Source of the DNA: Fidelibacterota bacterium
GTDB taxonomy: Bacteria > Marinisomatota > Marinisomatia > Marinisomatales > Marinisomataceae
Assembly (NCBI GenBank): GCA_012963075.1
Contig: DTWI01000170.1
Coordinates: 1-5,196, forward strand
DNA length: 5,196 nt
Direction of reading: 5' to 3'
The notes below the pieces were generated by a model that saw only the letters and a list, made by a program, of their open reading frames with translations, was not told where the DNA came from and made no database searches. A program made the position numbers and the translations under genes. Positions 1 to 5,196 of the stretch are shown one piece after another (positions within the stretch are counted from its first letter, which is position 1; the number at the start of each line of letters is the position of its first letter).

Positions 1-2
1 AT

Positions 3-1841
3 TTATTTGCTAGCAGTTCTATATAATCCAATAAGAATACATGCTAAGATGGCAACTCCAACTATATCAGCAAAAGGCTCTGGAAGGCCATAGTTTGGCC
101 AATAATCTTTATTAAAGAATAGTGGAACAGCAATTAAGATTGCCATTAGTGCTTCTCCTGTGATTAGTCCAGCGGCAAGCAATAGTCCATTATCTTTTCC
201 TTTCTGTGAAGCAGTTTTTCCTGCATAATGATTGAGCATTCCACCAATAAAGATTGGGAAAGTCAATTCGATTGGAAGATAAATTCCGATGGCAACTGCT
301 AAGATTGGAACTCTGAAATCTGCCCCTCTTCGAAGTTGATATTGATCCAATAAGATAATGAGTACTCCAATAACTGCACCAGCATAAATCATTCCCCATT
401 CTAAATCTCCAGCAAACACACCTTTAGCTACGTTCGTCATTAAAACAGCTTGTGGAGCCGGTAAGTCAGGTCCACCAATGCCATATGCTTCATGAAGTAA
501 TATTAGAACGATTCCCAACGTCATTGCTGAACTTATTACCCCTACAATTTGCATAAGTTGTTGTTTCCATGGTGTTGCGCCTACAATGTTACCAGTTTTT
601 AAATCTTGTAAATTATCTCCCCCAATTGCAGCAGCACAACATACAACAGCCCCAATTAGGATGGCTGCCGCAGCTCCTTCAGACGATTCTGTATTAAAGA
701 ATGTGACAATCAATAATGAGCTAAATAAGATTGTAGCAATTGTTACTCCTGATATAGGGTTATTTGATGATCCAACCACTCCAGCCATATATGCTGCTAC
801 TGCTGAGAATAGAAATCCAAATATACACATAACAAAGGATAATATAATAGCTGCTCCCCAAGATTGGATAATATTAAAATATGTAAACGAGATAGGAATT
901 AACAAGACAAGTATACCAATAAAGACATAATTGATTGGTAAATCTCTTTCTTCAAGCGGAATGCTATCTGAATCTTTTTTTAAAGTCTTTAGACTTAACT
1001 GGATACTTTCAACAAGTGGTTTAGCAAGTTGAATAACAGACCAAATCCCTCCAACTACCATTGCACCTACTCCTAGATAACGAATTTTTGTATTCCAAAT
1101 AATACCAGCAGCATCCCATACTGATCCTTCGTATCCATTCAGATATGAATAAATTGGAATAGCTACTACCCAAGAAATTAATCCGCCAGAGAAGGCTAAA
1201 ATACCAATATTTCTTCCTACAATGTAACCAACACTAATAAGAGAAGGAGATAGTGTGGAACCCATTCCAAAAATTGCACCTTTTATTGCAACTGCTCCAC
1301 CGATTGCACTGGACCAAACGCTTAAAGCAAGGTCTCCAAACTTAACTATACCTCCAATTAGTGCAGATAATCCAATTATTTTCAAGCTTTTACTTGATTT
1401 TTCTACATCGGATTCATGTCCTGTTTTTAATACAGCAGCTGTTGCAACTCCTTCAGGAAATTTCAATTGTGCTTTTAAAATCAATGCACGTCTTAACGGA
1501 ACAGTAAATAGTACTCCAAGCAAACCACCTACCATCGCGATTTTGGTTACTTCCCAATAATCTACATTTTCCCAATATCCAATAAGGAGTAAAGCAGGAA
1601 GTGTAAAAATAACTCCAGCGGCTAAAGATTCACCAGCAGACGCTGCGGTTTGTACAATATTATTTTCTAAAATATTTGAATTTCGGAATAATCGTAAAAT
1701 TCCCATCGATACAATTGCTGCTGGAATAGATGCAGAGATAGTCATACCTGCATATAGTCCTAAATATGCCATTGCAGCGGAAAGAACGATAGAAAGGATG
1801 ATACCTAAAAATATGGCTTTGAGAGTTATCTCATTTTTCAT
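3..1841 (-). CDS. OPT family oligopeptide transporter (inner-membrane permease)
   Basis: Predicted polytopic inner-membrane transporter of the OPT (oligopeptide transporter) family. Known members import small peptides or metal-peptide/siderophore-like complexes using the proton gradient; the substrate here cannot be read from sequence. The protein is 612 residues, about normal for prokaryotic members. It starts at an ATG read from 1841 down and ends with TAA at 5-3, so it appears complete. Visible family motifs include YLGLYAGMTISASIPAAI (residues 26-43), an ILENNIVQTA...SAGES stretch (57-72), FPEG (128-131), GSSNNPISG (357-365), GGDNLQDLKTG (407-417), GATPWKQQ (421-428) and GGMLNHYAGK (533-542). 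Many hydrophobic segments run along the whole length, with a charged cytoplasmic-type loop near 284-302. No good Shine-Dalgarno sequence precedes the start. It is divergent from the receptor gene, with 111 bases between the two proposed starts. Family assignment is firm; substrate and any link to the neighbouring receptor are unknown. Confidence 0.93.
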   Translation of the reverse strand: MKNEITLKAIFLGIILSIVLSAAMAYLGLYAGMTISASIPAAIVSMGILRLFRNSNILENNIVQTAASAGESLAAGVIFTLPALLLIGYWENVDYWEVTKIAMVGGLLGVLFTVPLRRALILKAQLKFPEGVATAAVLKTGHESDVEKSSKSLKIIGLSALIGGIVKFGDLALSVWSSAIGGAVAIKGAIFGMGSTLSPSLISVGYIVGRNIGILAFSGGLISWVVAIPIYSYLNGYEGSVWDAAGIIWNTKIRYLGVGAMVVGGIWSVIQLAKPLVESIQLSLKTLKKDSDSIPLEERDLPINYVFIGILVLLIPISFTYFNIIQSWGAAIILSFVMCIFGFLFSAVAAYMAGVVGSSNNPISGVTIATILFSSLLIVTFFNTESSEGAAAAILIGAVVCCAAAIGGDNLQDLKTGNIVGATPWKQQLMQIVGVISSAMTLGIVLILLHEAYGIGGPDLPAPQAVLMTNVAKGVFAGDLEWGMIYAGAVIGVLIILLDQYQLRRGADFRVPILAVAIGIYLPIELTFPIFIGGMLNHYAGKTASQKGKDNGLLLAAGLITGEALMAILIAVPLFFNKDYWPNYGLPEPFADIVGVAILACILIGLYRTASK

Positions 1842-1881
1842 AATATTAACTTACAGGTTTTTAATTTGTAAACGGATTAAA

Positions 1882-1955
1882 AATAATTTGGGGTGCAATC
1901 TGCTGAGATTAGACCCACACAACTAGACAGATAATGCTGTTGAAGGAATATTATT
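1882..1955 (+). promoter_or_regulatory. TPP riboswitch (THI element) in the leader of the TonB-dependent receptor gene
   Basis: The leader carries the core signature of the thiamin pyrophosphate riboswitch: GGGGTGC at 1890-1896, CTGAGA at 1903-1908 (the pyrimidine-binding junction), ACCC at 1913-1916, ATAATG at 1931-1936 and GAAGGAA at 1942-1948. Helices can be drawn by hand. P1 is AATAAT (1882-1887) with ATTATT (1950-1955). P2 is GGGT (1891-1894) with ACCC (1913-1916). P3 is a very short GCA/TGC (1895-1897 with 1901-1903). P4 is weak: CT (1923-1924) with AG (1944-1945), flanked by an A-G mismatch. P5 is ACAG (1927-1930) with CTGT (1937-1940), closing the ATAATG loop. By known class behaviour, TPP binding represses the downstream gene. 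No separate terminator or anti-Shine-Dalgarno hairpin fits between the aptamer and the gene. Identification of the class is strong; the fold was not computed. Confidence 0.9.
1943..1955 (+). promoter_or_regulatory. Ribosome binding site and proposed AUU start of the receptor, inside the riboswitch
   Basis: AAGGA at 1943-1947 resembles a Shine-Dalgarno sequence and lies five bases before an ATT codon at 1953-1955, which is normal spacing. The frame opened by that ATT encodes a lysine followed by a hydrophobic signal peptide and joins the receptor without a stop. An in-frame TGA at 1941-1943 limits any longer start. Between that stop and 2103 there is no in-frame ATG, GTG or TTG. AAGGA overlaps the 3' strand of P4 and ATT is the outer 3' end of P1, so both would be buried when the aptamer closes. 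An alternative start is ATT at 1950 (too close to AAGGA) or ATA at 1962; a sequencing error for ATG is also possible. Confidence 0.6.
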
Positions 1956-4301
1956 AAAAACATAATCTATTCATTATTTTTTGGTTTTTTATTTTCGCAA
2001 TCTGTTACAATCTCAGGCATAGTTGTTGATAAGGAAACTAATTTACCATTAGCGGATGCAAATGTAGTTGTTCTTGGAACAAATTTAGGAGCAGCTACTG
2101 ATATGTCTGGTGAATTTGAAATATTTGAATTATCTAGTGGACAAGCAACCATTGAAGTTTCAGTAATTGGATATACTTTTTTTTCATTCACAACAGAATT
2201 ATCGGAAGGTGTTATGAATCCATTACGTTTTGAACTTGAAAAAACGTCTGTTGCACTAAAAGAAGTTAGAGTTTATTCATCATTACAGAAAGTTAATGAA
2301 GGAGACTTGGCATCTTCAATTACCGTTTTTAATAATGAATTACGAGCAAGGCAGGGACAGCATTTTGAAGATCTAATTGGCCTTGTTCCAAATCTAAGTT
2401 ATGTGGGAGGCAGTTCAAGGCCACGTTATTTTCAGATGCGAGGAGAAGGGAGTTTGAGTCGTTATGCTGATCAAGGTCCACCAAGTACTTATGTTGGAAT
2501 TGTTTTGGATGGTATGGATTTATCTGAATTGGGAATGATTATTCCTTTATTTGACATAGAACAAGTTGAAGTTCTTGCAGGGGTTCAAACCAGTTTATTC
2601 GGTGCAAATGCTTCTTCAGGACTAATCAACTTTAAAACAAAAGATCCTTCTTTTGAAGAAGAAGGTATCAGATTTATTCAGTATGGAAATCATAATTCAC
2701 TAACACTTGGTCGTGTATATAATTTCCCTTTGTCGAAGAAAATAGCTCTTAGAGTTGCTGTTCATAAAAATACATCGGATGGATTTAAGGAAAATCAATA
2801 CAAATCCAAAATATATGAAGATAAATTTACAAACAATAAGGATGAGACTTCAATTCGTTTTAAACTATTATACAACATAAGTCCATCCCATACTTTAAAG
2901 AGTACTTTTGTTGTATCAGATTTTGATAACGGATATGACGCATGGGCTCCCGATAATAATACTGAGAATAAAACCTATACAGATAACCCTGGAAAAGATT
3001 CTCAAAAATCTCAACTACTTGTTGTTGATAATTTTTTTGAATTAAATAAATATAATGTGAGTTGGAATGTTGGTTTATCAAACCATGAAACTTTGCATAG
3101 CTATGATGGAGATTGGGGAAATAACGCTTTCTGGGCAAGTAATCCTTATAATTGGGATACATCCATTGAAGGATATAGTTATGATTTCTTTGATGCATTT
3201 ACAAGAGATATTTCTTTTTATTCAAGTGATTTAAGAGTTAATAGTTCAGAAAGTTTCAGTGATATATTTTCGTTGGTAGGAGGAGTCTTCTCATCGACAT
3301 ATGAAGAGAAAATAGATGCATCAGGGTGGTTATATCAAGGGTTAGCTACTGCGCTTGAAGCCGAATATAACATCAATGTATTATCTGTATATGGTAAGGT
3401 TGCTTACTCTATCAATAATTATTCTACTTTAGCATTCTCTTTAAGATCTGAAAACAGGGAAGTAAAGTACAGTGATCTCAACGATATTGCACAAAAATAT
3501 ACATATAATGCAGAAAATCAACCATCCTACAAATTGTCTTATCAACAACATTTTGGAGAGAATCTGCATTGGTTTGCATATTATGCATCTGGATATCATC
3601 CTGGAGGCATTAATCAAAATCCATATCTTGAAGAAACCAATCGAGAGTATAAAGAAGAAAACTATGCTGACATAACTACTGGACTAAAATGGATTACAGA
3701 TAGAAGTAAATTAGATATTTCATTTTTCTATGTAAAACATGATAATCACATTCTTGAAGTAAGCGAACAAGTTGATCCTAATAATCCAAATACATTTGCA
3801 TTTTTTAAGACCAATATAGATGAAGGATACATATATGGTTTAGAATCTTCAGGGTTTTTTAAACTAAATGATAGATTATCATTACGTAGTTCTCTAGGAT
3901 TATTAAGTTCAGAAATCCATTTAGGTAATCATGAAGATTATGAGAATGATCAACATGGTGAAAGAGCTCATGCACCAAACTGGAATTATAGTATGGCATT
4001 AGATTATGCTATAGATTCTTCAGCTAATCTTACTTTAGAACTAGTTGGAAAAGATAAATTTATCTTTGATATAAATCATGATGAACTTAAATCTGATCCT
4101 TATCATTTGGTTAATCTATATTGTTCAAAATCATTTAATGAAAGAACAACTGTAGGAATATATGTTAAGAATATTTTTGACAAAGTTTATCCAACTCGTG
4201 GATTTATTTTTGTATTAGAACCACCAACATATGAAGAAAAACTCTATAAATCATATGGTCCTCCAACAGAGTTTGGCGCTTCATTAACCTATAGTTTCTA
4301 A
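1953..4301 (+). CDS. TonB-dependent outer-membrane receptor, probable thiamin uptake, with AUU start
   Basis: Predicted outer-membrane beta-barrel receptor energised by TonB-ExbBD. The TPP riboswitch in its leader points to thiamin or a thiamin phosphate/precursor as ligand (inference from regulation). Counting from ATT 1953 gives 782 residues. There is a signal peptide (K2, hydrophobic 4-14, likely cleavage near SQS at 15-17). A carboxypeptidase-like regulatory domain follows (about 20-80, starting ISGIVDKETNLPL, with the TDMSGEFEI turn). A possible TonB box is EVRVYSS (104-110). The plug spans about 103-230, with YFQMRGEG (159-166) and a conserved IEQVEVLAG...FGANASSG...NFKTK end (202-230). 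The rest is a barrel, with VKNIFDK (738-744) and a C-terminal strand ending in F (FGASLTYSF, 774-782), as barrel assembly requires. The ATG at 2103 would cut off the signal peptide and half the regulatory domain, so it is rejected as the start. There is no STN domain. Family is certain; substrate is moderately supported; the start codon is unusual. Confidence 0.9.
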   Translation: MKNIIYSLFFGFLFSQSVTISGIVVDKETNLPLADANVVVLGTNLGAATDMSGEFEIFELSSGQATIEVSVIGYTFFSFTTELSEGVMNPLRFELEKTSVALKEVRVYSSLQKVNEGDLASSITVFNNELRARQGQHFEDLIGLVPNLSYVGGSSRPRYFQMRGEGSLSRYADQGPPSTYVGIVLDGMDLSELGMIIPLFDIEQVEVLAGVQTSLFGANASSGLINFKTKDPSFEEEGIRFIQYGNHNSLTLGRVYNFPLSKKIALRVAVHKNTSDGFKENQYKSKIYEDKFTNNKDETSIRFKLLYNISPSHTLKSTFVVSDFDNGYDAWAPDNNTENKTYTDNPGKDSQKSQLLVVDNFFELNKYNVSWNVGLSNHETLHSYDGDWGNNAFWASNPYNWDTSIEGYSYDFFDAFTRDISFYSSDLRVNSSESFSDIFSLVGGVFSSTYEEKIDASGWLYQGLATALEAEYNINVLSVYGKVAYSINNYSTLAFSLRSENREVKYSDLNDIAQKYTYNAENQPSYKLSYQQHFGENLHWFAYYASGYHPGGINQNPYLEETNREYKEENYADITTGLKWITDRSKLDISFFYVKHDNHILEVSEQVDPNNPNTFAFFKTNIDEGYIYGLESSGFFKLNDRLSLRSSLGLLSSEIHLGNHEDYENDQHGERAHAPNWNYSMALDYAIDSSANLTLELVGKDKFIFDINHDELKSDPYHLVNLYCSKSFNERTTVGIYVKNIFDKVYPTRGFIFVLEPPTYEEKLYKSYGPPTEFGASLTYSF

Positions 4302-4313
4302 GCTACTATTTTT
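4291..4313 (+). terminator. Possible weak intrinsic terminator after the receptor gene
   Basis: ATAGT (4291-4295) can pair with ACTAT (4305-4309) around a nine-base loop, followed directly by a run of T to 4313. The stem is only five pairs, mostly A-T, and spans the receptor stop codon. It resembles a terminator in layout but is thermodynamically poor, so read-through into polA is likely if it works at all. Confidence 0.2.
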
Positions 4314-4342
4314 ATAAATTAGCGGCGTTATCCAACTAGATT

Positions 4343-5196
4343 ATGAGTCCTTCAACAAACAACAAAAAGAGACTATTTATTATTGACGGATATGCGACTT
4401 TGTACAGAGCACATTATGCTTTAATTCGCAATCCGTTAACGACTACTGCAGGGATGCCAACAAGTGCTGTATTTGGGTTCGCAAATCAGGTATTTCAATT
4501 GTTAGAAGAAGAAAATCCAGATTATATTGTTGCTGCATTTGATCCAAAAGGAAAGAATTTCCGACATGAACTATATACAGACTATAAAGCCAATCGATCT
4601 GCTATGCCAGATGAAATCCAAACCCAACTTCCGTATTTATGGGAACTCTTGGATGGGATGAACATTCCAGTGCTGCGAATCGAAGGAGTGGAAGCAGATG
4701 ATGTCATTGGAACGATTGCTAAAATGTGTGAAAAAGATGATTTGCAATGCAATATTGTAAGTGGAGATAAAGATTTTATGCAATTGATTAATGATAAAAC
4801 TCTGCTATATGCCCCCCAAGCTAGAAGAAGAGAAAAAGAAATTTTTAATGCACAAAAAGTATTGGAAAAATGGGGAGTTGGTCCAGAACATATTATTGAT
4901 TTACTTGGGCTAATGGGTGATAGCTCTGATAATGTTCCTGGAGTGGAAGGCGTTGGTCCTGTCACCGCAAAAAAACTGATTCAAAAATTTGGTTCAATGG
5001 AAAATATCTATGAAAATATTGACCAGATTGAAAATGAAAAATTGAAAGAAAAATTATTAAATAGTAAAGAAAGTGCGTTCCTTAGCAAGAAGCTTGTTAC
5101 CATCTTAACAGATGTGAAAGTTGATGCGTCTATTTCTGATTTTGAAAAAAAAGAAATAGACAAAACAAAACTAGAATCAATTTTTAAGGAACTTGA
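4343..5196 (+). CDS. polA: DNA polymerase I, N-terminal 5'-3' exonuclease part (runs off the window)
   Basis: Start of DNA polymerase I, which removes RNA primers and fills gaps in replication and repair. The visible 284 residues cover the 5'-3' exonuclease (flap endonuclease) domain; the polymerase part lies beyond the right edge. The metal-binding acidic residues of the family are present: D15 in FIIDGY, D67 in AAFDPKGKNFR, E117/D119/D120 in GVEADDVIG, D142/D144 in SGDKDFMQL, and D193/D196 in LMGDSSDNVPG. These are followed by the GVEGVGPVTAKKL helix-hairpin-helix (201-213). The conserved YKANR arch motif is at 81-85. ATG 4343 is the first start after an in-frame TAG at 4337-4339; no clear Shine-Dalgarno sequence precedes it. 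The gene follows the receptor by 41 bases on the same strand. A stand-alone exonuclease homologue cannot be excluded, because the 3' part is missing. Confidence 0.93.
   Translation, partial: MSPSTNNKKRLFIIDGYATLYRAHYALIRNPLTTTAGMPTSAVFGFANQVFQLLEEENPDYIVAAFDPKGKNFRHELYTDYKANRSAMPDEIQTQLPYLWELLDGMNIPVLRIEGVEADDVIGTIAKMCEKDDLQCNIVSGDKDFMQLINDKTLLYAPQARRREKEIFNAQKVLEKWGVGPEHIIDLLGLMGDSSDNVPGVEGVGPVTAKKLIQKFGSMENIYENIDQIENEKLKEKLLNSKESAFLSKKLVTILTDVKVDASISDFEKKEIDKTKLESIFKEL

Noticed and set aside
586..1560. Plus-strand open frames of about 100 codons opposite the OPT transporter.
   Set aside because: They are antisense to conserved OPT motifs and have low-complexity, non-protein-like composition.
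1934..1957. Seven-codon reading frame (MLLKEYY, then TAA) whose stop overlaps the proposed AUU start, suggesting a leader peptide with translational coupling.
   Set aside because: Its ATG is part of the conserved ATAATG loop of the TPP aptamer and has no ribosome site in front, so it is most simply explained by RNA structure. Coupling cannot be fully excluded without ribosome profiling.
2103..2105. ATG as the start of the receptor gene.
   Set aside because: It falls in the middle of the carboxypeptidase-like regulatory domain and would remove the signal peptide needed for an outer-membrane protein. The same frame is open upstream and encodes both.
1934..2105. Programmed +1 frameshift from ATG 1934 into the receptor frame, as a way to avoid the AUU start.
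   Set aside because: No recognisable slippery site or stimulator is visible, and the AAGGA spacing to AUU gives a simpler explanation.
3..4301. OPT permease as the inner-membrane partner of the thiamin receptor.
   Set aside because: They are transcribed divergently, the riboswitch acts only on the receptor strand, and OPT proteins are not known thiamin carriers. Adjacency alone is not enough for the claim.
4582..4965. 127-codon open frame on the minus strand.
   Set aside because: It lies opposite highly conserved polA exonuclease motifs and its translation resembles no protein; it is a shadow frame.

Overview
The window is AT-rich (roughly one third G+C by eye) and holds three protein genes and one riboswitch. 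The organism is probably a Gram-negative member of the FCB group (Bacteroidota, Marinimicrobia or relatives). This is inferred from a TonB-dependent outer-membrane receptor with an N-terminal carboxypeptidase-like regulatory domain, as is typical of that group, and from the low G+C. No taxonomic marker is complete enough to go further.

Layout: on the minus strand, positions 3-1841 encode a complete 612-residue OPT-family (oligopeptide transporter) inner-membrane permease. A short divergent intergenic region follows. Nearly all of its right part (about 1882-1955) is a plus-strand TPP (thiamin pyrophosphate) riboswitch. It directly precedes a TonB-dependent receptor ending at 4301. The first in-frame ATG of the receptor (2103) lies inside a conserved domain. 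The open frame continues upstream through a signal peptide to an AUU codon at 1953, which is the likely true start and gives 782 residues. After a 41-base gap, the 5' part of polA (DNA polymerase I, 5'-3' exonuclease and helix-hairpin-helix region) starts at 4343 and runs off the right edge.

How it fits together: the riboswitch marks the receptor as a thiamin (or thiamin phosphate/precursor) importer of the outer membrane, switched off when cellular TPP is high. The main point of interest is the mechanism. The Shine-Dalgarno-like AAGGA is in the 3' side of aptamer helix P4, and the proposed AUU start codon is the 3' end of closing helix P1. The aptamer could therefore block translation by itself, with no separate expression platform. 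The usual Bacteroidota companions of a thiamin receptor (PnuT-type inner-membrane transporter and thiamin pyrophosphokinase) are not in the window. The OPT permease and polA look like unrelated neighbours, although a functional link to OPT cannot be excluded.
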